This document shows, in pieces, positions 32,242-39,427 of a stretch of DNA of 40,455 bases. The position numbers were made by a program, and so were the translations under genes. The first letter of the stretch is position 1; every line of letters starts with the position of its first letter. The notes below the pieces were generated by a model, which ran no database searches, was not told the DNA's origin, and worked only from the letters and a program-made list of their open reading frames with translations. The stretch comes from Candidatus Doudnabacteria bacterium (GTDB taxonomy: Bacteria; Patescibacteriota; Doudnabacteria; UBA920; 2-01-FULL-46-14), in contig JAHFJD010000003.1 in NCBI GenBank assembly GCA_023246055.1, positions 1 to 40,455 on the forward strand, given 5' to 3'.

Positions 32242-33404
32242 GGCCTTTCCTTCCTCTCCCCCTCATGAGGCTCTGACCCTCCTCTTTCCCCCCTCATGAG
32301 GGGGGATGTAAGGGGGGTATTCGCTATCTCCCGCCAAAACATCATAGTCCGCTCCAGTCCCGCAGCTGCATCATACCGCTCGGACATATCTTGCGCTTTC
32401 TTGGCCCAGTATTCCCGCTCATAGGTTTTGGTGAGCAGGTTTTTTAGCTCGCGCTCGAGGTCTTTCTCTGATCCGACAGGAACGAGAATGCCGGATTCTC
32501 CTTCTCCTAAAATCTCCCTCGCGCCTGGCGTGTCAGTCGATAAAATCGCCAGCCCGCTGGCTGCGGCTTGCAGCAAGACCTGGCCAAAACTCTCCGTATT
32601 TGACGGCAAAACAAAAATATCTGCTCCTCCGAAAATTTCCGGCAGTTCCTCAAGATTTTTTTGACCCAAAAATTCGATTCTCACGTCGCTGGCAGCCAAC
32701 CGCTTGAGCGGTGTTGCCTCTACCCCTTGCCCTACCACGATTAATCTGAAGCCACCATTAATTTTTTTAAACGCTCGGATTAGCAATCCGACATTCTTCT
32801 CCGGAGATAATCTTCCAACAAATAAAACATCAATTCCCCGCTCTCCTTTATTCTTTATTCTTGACCCTTGATTCTTAAATCTCTCGATATCAATCGGTGT
32901 CGGCTGAACCAAAATTGGTTCGGTGATTCCCCAGCTGGCGAGTTGGCTGCGAATCTCGTTATTGTTCACTCGAAATCCGTCGGCTGCTTTGATGGCGCGC
33001 TTCACCAGCCAAAGTAAATACCAGGATACCAGATTGAATCCGAGCCATCGCCGCGAAAAAAACATACTGTGAATGTTCACGATCCAAGGCAGATTTAAGT
33101 ACTTTTTTATTCGCAGCCCCGCCGGAGCTGTAAAATCCTGGGTCACGAGCAGGTCATAGGCCTGCTCCTTGTTCAGTGCGAGTGCTAAATCCACGGCTTT
33201 TGAGTAATGCGAAAATTTTGAAGACCTCGTCGGAAAAATCCTCAAATTCTGCGCCAGGTGATATTCCGTATACTTGGCACTGGCAAAAACGATGATATCG
33301 AGCGCACCAGCGAGATTCGCATATCGCCTATGCCGCTCCACCACATCCCCGGACCCAGCCCGCCCCAGCAATCCCCGATCAAGACTAATCATCAAAACTC
33401 TCAT
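32238..33404 (-). CDS. GT4-family glycosyltransferase with repeat-derived linker and C-terminus
   Basis: 388 residues. N-terminal RGLLGRAGSGDVVERHRRYA; PTPIDIERF; donor domain DVLFVGRLSPEKNVGLLI, VVGQGVE, and NTESFGQVLLQAAASGLAIL. The loop after the acidic motif is normal (PGAREILGEGESGILVP). After DIERF about 13 residues (KNQGSRIKNKGER) come from a TTATTCT-type run (about 32840-32882). The final 25 residues (TPLTSPLMRGERGGSEPHEGERKERP) are encoded by GC-rich hairpins and are probably an extension created by a repeat insertion at the 3' end. It overlaps the next gene by 4 bases. Confidence 0.88.
   Translation of the reverse strand: MRVLMISLDRGLLGRAGSGDVVERHRRYANLAGALDIIVFASAKYTEYHLAQNLRIFPTRSSKFSHYSKAVDLALALNKEQAYDLLVTQDFTAPAGLRIKKYLNLPWIVNIHSMFFSRRWLGFNLVSWYLLWLVKRAIKAADGFRVNNNEIRSQLASWGITEPILVQPTPIDIERFKNQGSRIKNKGERGIDVLFVGRLSPEKNVGLLIRAFKKINGGFRLIVVGQGVEATPLKRLAASDVRIEFLGQKNLEELPEIFGGADIFVLPSNTESFGQVLLQAAASGLAILSTDTPGAREILGEGESGILVPVGSEKDLERELKNLLTKTYEREYWAKKAQDMSERYDAAAGLERTMMFWREIANTPLTSPLMRGERGGSEPHEGERKERP
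32252..32319. repeat. GC-rich hairpins forming the 3' end of a glycosyltransferase gene
   Basis: CCCCCCTCA and its exact complement make an 18-nt palindrome at 32288-32305; a second copy of CCCCTCATGAGG-type sequence lies at 32259-32270, and TTAC/GTAA-type flanks occur. They add about 25 residues to the protein. Confidence 0.75.
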
Positions 33405-33498
33405 CGAAAATAAAATTAATGCAACCAGTTGCCAGTTTTGTTAATCAAAGTCTATCACCAAAATCTCAAAAAATAAAGACTAAAATAATACATCCCTC

Positions 33499-33536
33499 GT
33501 ACTAAAACCTATCGCGGCCGCGATAGGTTTTAGTAC
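33499..33536. repeat. 38-nt perfect palindrome between two glycosyltransferase genes
   Basis: Half-arm GTACTAAAACCTATCGCGG followed by its exact complement with no loop, centred on CGGCCG. It is 19 bases after the stop of the gene at 33556-34716. The rest of the 151-base gap 33405-33555 is AT-rich with no further feature seen. Same length and centre as 24691-24728, but different arms. Confidence 0.9.
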
Positions 33537-33555
33537 AGAGATTTTGAGCTGAAAT

Positions 33556-34716
33556 CTAAATTTTGCTAGTGTTGGAGGCTTCGATCAGAACTTGGGCAGT
33601 TTTATTAATCATATATTCGAGATTGAATTTCTCCAGGCCTGCGGAATTACCCAATCTATTACGTAATTCTATATGAGAGTATAAAAGCTCAATTGCCTGC
33701 TTTAATTGCTCCTTGTTATTATAATCAATCAAAATCCCGTTGGCAGATAACCCCCCTTCAGTTCCCCCTTCATGAGGGGGGGAAGGCAGGGAGGTGATAA
33801 TTTCCGGGTTACCGCAGACACGAGTGGTAATAATCGGGGTCCCGATATGCAAAACCTCAACCAAAGTGTTTGATAACCCTTCGTAGCCGGTATTTAAGAC
33901 ATAGAGATCAGCGGCCATAACCCATTCATGAAATTCCGCCCGCGGGATCTTGTGAAGGATTTTAAGCTGTATATCCGGATATGTGATTTTCAATTCTGAT
34001 ATAACTTTTTCTAGCAACTTAAACCCTTTCCAAGGCACATCCCGCCCAGAGGACAGAACTAGAAAAGTGCTGACCTTTATTCCGTATTTTTTTCTTAATT
34101 CTTGCTTCTCAATTCTTAATTCTGGCTTTTCGACTGCATTATAAATCACCCTGACTTTGGACTCGTTTATCCCCCACCCGACTACTATCTTTTTGAGATA
34201 TTCGGAAGGGGTAATGATAATTTTCGCATGCTGGCAAACGGTTCTTTGGATGTCACGCATTCTCCTCGTCCGTCGCGGATAGCGCCCCAGTGTTTGGAAT
34301 TCATCGATTAGCTTATCCGTGAGCCCTCTGTTCACAGCCTGCTCCCAGGAATAATCGCCGGTAACCTTCACGACCAAAGGCTTTTTCAGAACCCGGGTCG
34401 CGAGATATGAAGGATACCCCTCGGAGACCGGACCCTGGGCGTAAATTACATCAGCTTCGCGACCGTATTTTTTCACTGCTCGGAAAAATTGAAAATACCG
34501 CCATAGCTTGAAAGGCGACCGGACAATACGTATCAATTGGAACTCCCCTCCATCTCCCCTCTTTGACAAAGAGGGGCGGGGGGAGTTCTTGTCAGCGTAA
34601 GCCACGACCCTGACCTCATGCCCGCGTTTTGCGAGCTGCGTAGCGAGTAGTTGGCTGTATGTGGCCGGCCCTCCGACATCCGGCGGAAATATCCCAGTGG
34701 CAATCAAGATTTTCAT
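33556..34716 (-). CDS. GT4-family glycosyltransferase with three repeat-derived insertions
   Basis: 386 residues. The N-terminus PPDVGGPATYSQLLATQLAKRGHEV is typical of bacterial GT4. Insertion 1 after VVAYADK (about 15 residues, NSPRPSLSKRGDGGE) is from 34540-34588. YAQGPVSEGYPS and VKVTGDYSWEQA follow. Insertion 2 in the linker after NAVEK (PELRIEKQELRKKYG) is from about 34090-34126. The donor domain runs FLVLSSGRDVPWKGFKLLEKVI to NTGYEGLSNTLVEVLHIGTPII (acidic motif). Insertion 3 after GNPEII (TSLPSPPHEGGTEGGLSA) is from 33747-33799. It overlaps the GT2 gene upstream by 4 bases. Despite the insertions all family motifs are intact. Confidence 0.9.
   Translation of the reverse strand: MKILIATGIFPPDVGGPATYSQLLATQLAKRGHEVRVVAYADKNSPRPSLSKRGDGGEFQLIRIVRSPFKLWRYFQFFRAVKKYGREADVIYAQGPVSEGYPSYLATRVLKKPLVVKVTGDYSWEQAVNRGLTDKLIDEFQTLGRYPRRTRRMRDIQRTVCQHAKIIITPSEYLKKIVVGWGINESKVRVIYNAVEKPELRIEKQELRKKYGIKVSTFLVLSSGRDVPWKGFKLLEKVISELKITYPDIQLKILHKIPRAEFHEWVMAADLYVLNTGYEGLSNTLVEVLHIGTPIITTRVCGNPEIITSLPSPPHEGGTEGGLSANGILIDYNNKEQLKQAIELLYSHIELRNRLGNSAGLEKFNLEYMINKTAQVLIEASNTSKI
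33747..33799. repeat. GC-rich palindromic repeat inserted after the GNPEII motif
   Basis: ATAACCCCCCT at the left and AGGGAGGTGAT at the right form inverted ends around CCCCCTTCATGAGGGGG. It is in frame, at the same loop as the repeats at 24911 and 38362. Confidence 0.75.
34090..34126. repeat. TTCTTAATTCT-type direct repeats in the linker of a glycosyltransferase
   Basis: TTCTTAATTCTTG and ATTCTTAATTCTGG occur close together and encode ELRIEKQELR-like peptide on the minus strand. Confidence 0.6.
34540..34588. repeat. GAACTCCCC...GGGGAGTTC palindromic repeat inside a glycosyltransferase
   Basis: Inverted ends GAACTCCCC and GGGGAGTTC enclose TCCCCTCTTTG-ACAAAGAGGGG. The 49-base unit is in frame near the N-terminus of the protein at 33556-34716. 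Confidence 0.85.
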
Positions 34717-35432
34717 GGTCGCTGCTCCTTATTGCATGACCTAAACAAATTATACCCCACCACATGCCAAAGCGCTGCCACCCCATCACGCCAGCCAATC
34801 TTCTTGCCTTCCTCGTAGGTCCGGCCATGATAAGAAATACCAACCTCATAAATCCGAAATTTATGACGAGCCGCCTCCGCTGTCAGTTCCAGCTCGATGC
34901 CAAATCGCTTCGCAGTAAGATGCGGCAAGATCTCCATCAATGCTTCGCGCTTAAACACTTTATAGCCCACCTCCACATCAGTAAGGTTAATTCCAGAAAA
35001 TAGATTAGAAATAAAGGTCAGGAGTTTATTCGCCAAATAATGATAAAAATAGAGCACCCGGCGTGGATGATGCGTGACAAACCGCGAACCGTAAACGACC
35101 TCTGCTCGCCCATTGAGAATGGGGCTCAACAAATTTAGGTACTCTGCCGGATCATATTCCAGGTCAGCATCCTGAATCAAAATGATGCCCCCCGAAGCCT
35201 TCGCAAAACCCCGCCGCAATGCTGCGCCTTTGCCGCGGTTTTTGTCTTGGTAGAGGATGTTATAAGCCCCAGACAGGCGCTCGAGCATCTCCCGCGTGCC
35301 GTCTTGAGAACCGTCATCAACTATGATAATCTCCTTTTCCATTCCTGGCAGAGCGACTCCTTCCACAGCGCGTAACAGCGCTGCTAGAGTGGCTTTTTCA
35401 TTATACACTGGGATAACTATTGATAAGGTCAT
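34713..35432 (-). CDS. GT2-family polyprenyl-phosphate sugar synthase (DPG/DPM-like)
   Basis: 239 residues, soluble GT-A fold: SIVIPVYNEKATL (4-16), EIIIVDDGSQDGT (34-46), and the metal site QDADLEYDPAEYL (about 91-103). GSRFVTHHPRRVLYFYHYLANKLLTFISNLFSGINLTDVEVGYKVFKR matches dolichyl-phosphate glucose/mannose synthase-like enzymes, which load a sugar onto a polyprenyl phosphate. No C-terminal membrane anchor is present. It is located directly after the GT39 gene, which would use such a lipid-linked sugar on the outer face. Confidence 0.92.
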   Translation of the reverse strand: MTLSIVIPVYNEKATLAALLRAVEGVALPGMEKEIIIVDDGSQDGTREMLERLSGAYNILYQDKNRGKGAALRRGFAKASGGIILIQDADLEYDPAEYLNLLSPILNGRAEVVYGSRFVTHHPRRVLYFYHYLANKLLTFISNLFSGINLTDVEVGYKVFKREALMEILPHLTAKRFGIELELTAEAARHKFRIYEVGISYHGRTYEEGKKIGWRDGVAALWHVVGYNLFRSCNKEQRP

Positions 35433-35440
35433 GGCAAAAA

Positions 35441-37117
35441 CTATCTTGGCAATTCGGTATAAATATAAAAAGCTTCACGTCCTTTATCGTCCCGTATAAC
35501 CTCCGGCTGAATGTTCTGATCAGTAAAATGCTTGAGAACGTATTTAGTTTGCGACATTTCTTCACCTCTCTTAAGTTTTGTATTCTCGCCCGCTTTGATG
35601 AAAATCATTCCATCTTTAGTTAAATATTTATCAAAGACAGCCCTGGTATTGGGCGCCGAGACAATGGCCGCAAACTCATCAGTGCCAGCGATAAAAAACC
35701 GGTCGTAAAACCGCCATCGATCAAACACCCAAGCGAGTGGAAACCAATACATGTTCACATCATATACAAAAAGATAAGGCCATGGCTGTTTGCTCTGGTC
35801 ATGCAGTTCTGAAAAATCTATGGCCTCCGTCTTCATCTGCCGATACCAGATCCAGTTGGTAACCCCTTTCTGGGCTTCAGGAGCGCGTTTTTGCCTCAAT
35901 AAGTGTGAGAGCCTTTGATCCAATTGGTTAAAACCCAGATTTTCTTTGCGCAATGTCGAAACCAAAAATCGATTAGCGGGAGCAGCTACTGCGTGATTCG
36001 TGTTAAAAATATAGATTAAACAGTAAACGAACAGTAGGCCGGCAGTCAAGGCAGTCAGGCGATACTTCCACAATTGAAAGATGGCTATGGCAAATATTAA
36101 CGCCGCAAACGGCGACAATACGCCGAGCAACCGCTCCGCTCCGCCGACATACACTAGAAACAAAAACATGAGTGCTGCCGGCAACAGCAATAACCAAAGC
36201 AATTTTTGCTGCTTGCGCCAGGCCAAAACTATGACCGCCAGAAACGAAATTACCGCACCGGAAAAATATGGCCAAGACATCCCCTGTCCTAAACTTTTCA
36301 TCGGTTCAATCAAATTGATGTGAAACCCGTCAATGCGGTTGCCAAGTACTGGCCAGTCGGCATTCCCTTGCCCAAACAGATCAGCAAACTGCACGTCAAA
36401 ATGCCCGCGAGTTTTATACATTTCAAAATTGAATATCAAAATCGGCGAGATGATTAGAAACCACATCGTAACGCCGAACCAAAACTTTTTACTTCTAAAT
36501 ACCGATCTCTCCTGCCACAGCAAATACATCCCAATCGCGGGCAGGACAAAAAGAAAAGTATATTTGGTGAGCATGGCTGCTCCAAAAAACACTCCGCTCC
36601 AGATAAAAAATTTGTCATCGCCCTGGAGCGCTTTGACCAAATAGAGCAGTCCCAGCAACAGCCAAAATACAAACAACGACTCCAGTAGGCCGATCCGTGC
36701 TTGCCAAATAAAATAATTATTCATCGCTAGGGCGGTCATTGCCAAAAAGCCGAGACCATCCCCTCCGAACCTTCGGCCCAAAAAAAACATTACGATAACC
36801 GAACCAAGTCCCGCCAGGGCCGACGTCAAACGAGAAACCACCACCGAAACCCCAAACAAATTGAAAAAAATATGCTGAATTGAAAAAAATAATGGCGGGT
36901 GGTCGTGAAATGACAGATACGACCACCATGGCCGGCTGCCAAACCATTGCACCGGTGTGGTCTGCTGACGAGAAGACATATAATCAAAATAACCGATGGC
37001 CCTTGTGGCATAATGCGCATCATCACCGAGCAGATCCTGTCGGCCAAGACGGAAAAAAATAAGACCCGCGGAAATCGCCAGTAAACCCGCAAATAATAAT
37101 TTTTGCCGAGGAGTCAT
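35441..37117 (-). CDS. GT39/ArnT-like membrane glycosyltransferase
   Basis: 558 residues from the ATG at 37117; the frame can start at 37144, but that overlaps the previous gene by 23 bases. About 11-12 transmembrane helices. The first outer loop holds the catalytic acidic pair in GDDAHYATRAIGYFDYMS (Asp32 and Asp33), the hallmark of dolichyl-phosphate-mannose protein mannosyltransferase and ArnT-type (PMT_2) enzymes. HDHPPLFFSIQHIFF follows. The soluble C-terminal domain begins near residue 390. It would transfer a sugar from a polyprenyl phosphate to a surface protein or lipid. It is flanked on both sides by GT2 genes that could make the donor. Confidence 0.9.
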   Translation of the reverse strand: MTPRQKLLFAGLLAISAGLIFFRLGRQDLLGDDAHYATRAIGYFDYMSSRQQTTPVQWFGSRPWWSYLSFHDHPPLFFSIQHIFFNLFGVSVVVSRLTSALAGLGSVIVMFFLGRRFGGDGLGFLAMTALAMNNYFIWQARIGLLESLFVFWLLLGLLYLVKALQGDDKFFIWSGVFFGAAMLTKYTFLFVLPAIGMYLLWQERSVFRSKKFWFGVTMWFLIISPILIFNFEMYKTRGHFDVQFADLFGQGNADWPVLGNRIDGFHINLIEPMKSLGQGMSWPYFSGAVISFLAVIVLAWRKQQKLLWLLLLPAALMFLFLVYVGGAERLLGVLSPFAALIFAIAIFQLWKYRLTALTAGLLFVYCLIYIFNTNHAVAAPANRFLVSTLRKENLGFNQLDQRLSHLLRQKRAPEAQKGVTNWIWYRQMKTEAIDFSELHDQSKQPWPYLFVYDVNMYWFPLAWVFDRWRFYDRFFIAGTDEFAAIVSAPNTRAVFDKYLTKDGMIFIKAGENTKLKRGEEMSQTKYVLKHFTDQNIQPEVIRDDKGREAFYIYTELPR

Positions 37118-37121
37118 TATT

Positions 37122-37826
37122 TTATTTGCGCAATAGTCGTTCAAAGTATACTTTTAACGGAAACTTCACGCCTTCTAAGATAATCACCAGGGAAAATTTA
37201 GATTTCCCTCCCTCTCGTTCTACGAACGCTATCGGGTGTTCATGTATATTCGCGCCCAGGGCATGCAAACGATGCTTCATCTCAATCTGAAACGCATATC
37301 CCTCGGCTTGAATATTTTGGAATGGCACTCGGTTCAGCCAACTCGTCTGGTACGCAACATAGCCACTCGTCAGATCCGAAACCGGAGTGGCGGTTAAAAA
37401 TTTTGCATAAATATTGCCAAATTTGCTGACCAGGCGACGCACAAGGTTCCAGTTAATTATTTTACCCCCTGCGACATAGCGAGATCCCACTACCACCGGA
37501 TGAAGCTTAATGAGTTTCAAAAAAATCGGTAACTCTGATGGATCATGCGACAAATCGGCATCCAAAGTGATAACAAATTCTATCTCCGGAGAACGCCGGA
37601 CGTGCTCAAAAGCCGCCCTGTAAGCTGAACCCAAACCCTGCTTTTTGGGACGCGCCAATAGATAAATATTTTTATCAGTTTTCTGCATCGCAACGATTTC
37701 CACCTGGGTACCGTCTGGGGAATTGTCATCAACAAACAAAATCGACAGATCGCCTGTTGCCTTTCGGATCCGTTCGACCAAAGGCCTAACATTACTCCGC
37801 TCGTTGTAGGTGGGGATTATGATCAT
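37122..37826 (-). CDS. GT2-family polyprenol-phosphate mannose synthase-like enzyme
   Basis: 234 residues. IIIPTYNERSNVRPLVERI (2-20), ILFVDDNSPDGT (29-40), the metal motif LDADLSHDPSELP (about 91-103), then VVGSRYVAGGKIINWNLVRRLVSKFGNIYAKFLT and DLTSGYVAYQ, all close to the DPM1/Ppm1 pattern. No C-terminal membrane helices. It is likely to form polyprenyl-phosphate mannose (or a related sugar) as donor for the GT39 enzyme encoded 4 bases downstream. Confidence 0.92.
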   Translation of the reverse strand: MIIIPTYNERSNVRPLVERIRKATGDLSILFVDDNSPDGTQVEIVAMQKTDKNIYLLARPKKQGLGSAYRAAFEHVRRSPEIEFVITLDADLSHDPSELPIFLKLIKLHPVVVGSRYVAGGKIINWNLVRRLVSKFGNIYAKFLTATPVSDLTSGYVAYQTSWLNRVPFQNIQAEGYAFQIEMKHRLHALGANIHEHPIAFVEREGGKSKFSLVIILEGVKFPLKVYFERLLRK

Positions 37827-37879
37827 ATCTATTTGAAATGATAAACCGTAAATAGCACTTCGTTCTTCGGCCCAAATAT

Positions 37880-38177
37880 TTATTTTGCAGGTTCGATATT
37901 GCTGTCTTTGAAAAATTCTCGGTACGATTCTAGAAGAGCGGTATAGGTGGGGTCAGTCTCGGTTTTGATATTGCTTCCCTCCGCCATCACCAGCCAAAAG
38001 CCGCGGGCGCCGTGGTCTCGAAAATACGCAAAAATATTTATATCCCTCTTACCAGCCGAGAGCCCGCATGGAGTTGAGTGCCGCGTCATGATGCACTCCC
38101 TGAGCCGCGATGCCCCAAAATCGCAAAAGGGTCGCCACAGCTAAAATAATCATGATATTTCGGTGTTTCGTAAACAT
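37880..38177 (-). pseudogene. GT39-type glycosyltransferase remnant, internal deletion and frame shift
   Basis: From the ATG at 38177, with GGAG in the preceding gene's end as ribosome site, 42 codons read MFTKHRN then ILAVATLLRFWGIAAQG and VHHDAALNSMRALGW before a TAA. This is the N-terminal helix and acidic-loop start of a PMT/ArnT-type protein. The next frame continues to 37880 with KRDINIFAYFRDHGARGF and a hydrophilic tail, which looks like the C-terminus of such a protein. The roughly 500 middle residues are missing. It follows the glycosyltransferase at 38180 by 2 bases, so it was once part of the operon. It is followed by an intact GT39 gene at 35441-37117. Confidence 0.72.
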
Positions 38178-38179
38178 GT

Positions 38180-39427
38180 TTACTCCAGAGTTTCAAATAT
38201 CTTTTTCATTTGTAAGGCAATATGATCCCAGTTATATTTTTTTTCGACTAGTCTCTGGCCATTTTCGCCCAGCTGCTTTCGCAATTGCGAATTCTGCATT
38301 AAGAACCTTATTTTCTTCGCCAGATCCTGAGGATCATCCACATTCGCAAATAATCCATTAGCTTCACCCTCCCCTTGCCCCTCCCCTTGCCCCTCCCCTC
38401 GAGGGAGGGGAACTTCCTCCCCCTTGCCGGGGTCCCCCAAAAGCGTACTCGATTTTGGGGTAGGCTTGAGGGGGAAGGGGAGGTGGGGGTGAAGAAAATC
38501 AGGAATCCCGCCAACCCTCGTGGCGATCACCGGCAATCCTGCGGCCATGGCTTCCAAAAATGCGGTCCCGAGGCCCTCTGATCTCGAGGGTCTGACAAAA
38601 ATATCCGCTTGCGAGAGATACGGAGGCAGATCGTCTTGCGCGACCTTGCCAACAAATTCGACACGATCCTCGATTTTCAAATCTTTGGCAAGCGCTTTAA
38701 GCTTTGTCTCCTCTGAGCCACTGCCGAGTATTTGAATTTGGAATTTGGAATTTGGAATTTGGAATTTTAATTCTGTGGCAGCGCGAATCAGGATATCGAT
38801 CCCGTTTTTCGGCACCAATCTGGACACCGTAATAATTTTGAAAATTGAACCTTCGGAATTTTTTTGGAATTTGAAATTTGGAATTTGAAATTTCTCGACA
38901 TCCACCCCGTTCGGGACTACCTCAATCGGGCAGGTGGCACCCTCTTGCCTTGCCCAATCTGCCAAAAAATTGCTAATCGCCTGGATGTAATCTGCTCGCC
39001 GAAAAATCGCCTGCCACTGTTTTTTAAAACCCCGGACTTGCGCGTAAATATGTTCCAGCGAATCACCTTCTTGCAAAGTCAGCAAAAATTTTACCATGGG
39101 AAAGCGCTTGGCAAATAGCAGCCCGGCAGCCCCGGCATAAGCCGCCATTATACTCCAGACGATTTGATAATCGCGTGCCTGGTGCAATTTTTTTGCACAG
39201 CGAAACGCCAGTATCGGATACGCGAGCCTCCCGAGGCGGCCGCCAAACCCCACCCGGTAGACATTCACATTTCCGATTCGTTCAAATTTTTTATGCGCCC
39301 GGCTGAACCGGCAGGTAATCAAATCAAATTCGTAATCAAATAAGCGGTCAGTAATGTTCCTGACCGCCAGTTCCGCCCCGCCGATGAGCGGCTCATAGGC
39401 AATGCTGAAAATAAGGATGCGTGTCAT
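38180..39427 (-). CDS. GT4-family glycosyltransferase with three repeat-derived insertions
   Basis: 415 residues from the ATG at 39427, which overlaps the epimerase stop (ATGA); an upstream in-frame start lies inside that gene. FSIAYEPLIGGAELAVRNI (7-25); LTLQEGDSLEHIYAQ; NGVDVEKF. The donor domain runs IITVSRLVPKNGIDILI to SRSEGLGTAFLEAMAAGLPVIA (E-x7-E). Insertion 1 in the linker is QIPNFKFQKNSEGS. Insertion 2 between two donor-domain elements is KFQIPNSKFQIQ, from a 7-bp tandem repeat. Insertion 3 after GGIPDFL is about 40 residues (HPHLPFPLKPTPKSS, then VPLPRGEGQGEGQGEGE). All catalytic motifs are kept. Confidence 0.9.
   Translation of the reverse strand: MTRILIFSIAYEPLIGGAELAVRNITDRLFDYEFDLITCRFSRAHKKFERIGNVNVYRVGFGGRLGRLAYPILAFRCAKKLHQARDYQIVWSIMAAYAGAAGLLFAKRFPMVKFLLTLQEGDSLEHIYAQVRGFKKQWQAIFRRADYIQAISNFLADWARQEGATCPIEVVPNGVDVEKFQIPNFKFQKNSEGSIFKIITVSRLVPKNGIDILIRAATELKFQIPNSKFQIQILGSGSEETKLKALAKDLKIEDRVEFVGKVAQDDLPPYLSQADIFVRPSRSEGLGTAFLEAMAAGLPVIATRVGGIPDFLHPHLPFPLKPTPKSSTLLGDPGKGEEVPLPRGEGQGEGQGEGEANGLFANVDDPQDLAKKIRFLMQNSQLRKQLGENGQRLVEKKYNWDHIALQMKKIFETLE
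38362..38494. repeat. GC-rich palindromic repeat inserted after the GGIPDFL motif
   Basis: CTTCACCCTCCCC at the left and GGTGGGGGTGAAG at the right are near-perfect inverted ends. Inside, CTTGCCCCTCCC is repeated and TCGAGGGAGGGG forms a hairpin. It shares about 27 identical bases with the repeat at 24911-24999. Confidence 0.85.
38734..38767. repeat. Five tandem 7-bp units (GAATTTG) in a glycosyltransferase gene
   Basis: Units at 38734, 38741, 38748, 38755 and 38762 (the last cut short). Seven is not a multiple of three, so gain or loss of one unit shifts the frame. Encoded peptide on the minus strand: KFQIPNS-type. Confidence 0.85.
38846..38893. repeat. GGAATTTGAAATTT run in the linker of the same glycosyltransferase
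   Basis: Degenerate units like those at 38734-38767 and 31709-31776, encoding FQIPNFKFQKN on the minus strand. It lies directly after NGVDVEKF. Confidence 0.7.

Noticed and set aside
38362-38494. CRISPR array
   Set aside because: The repeats here are contiguous, GC-rich and inside a gene; no regular repeat-spacer pattern exists anywhere in the window and no cas gene was seen.
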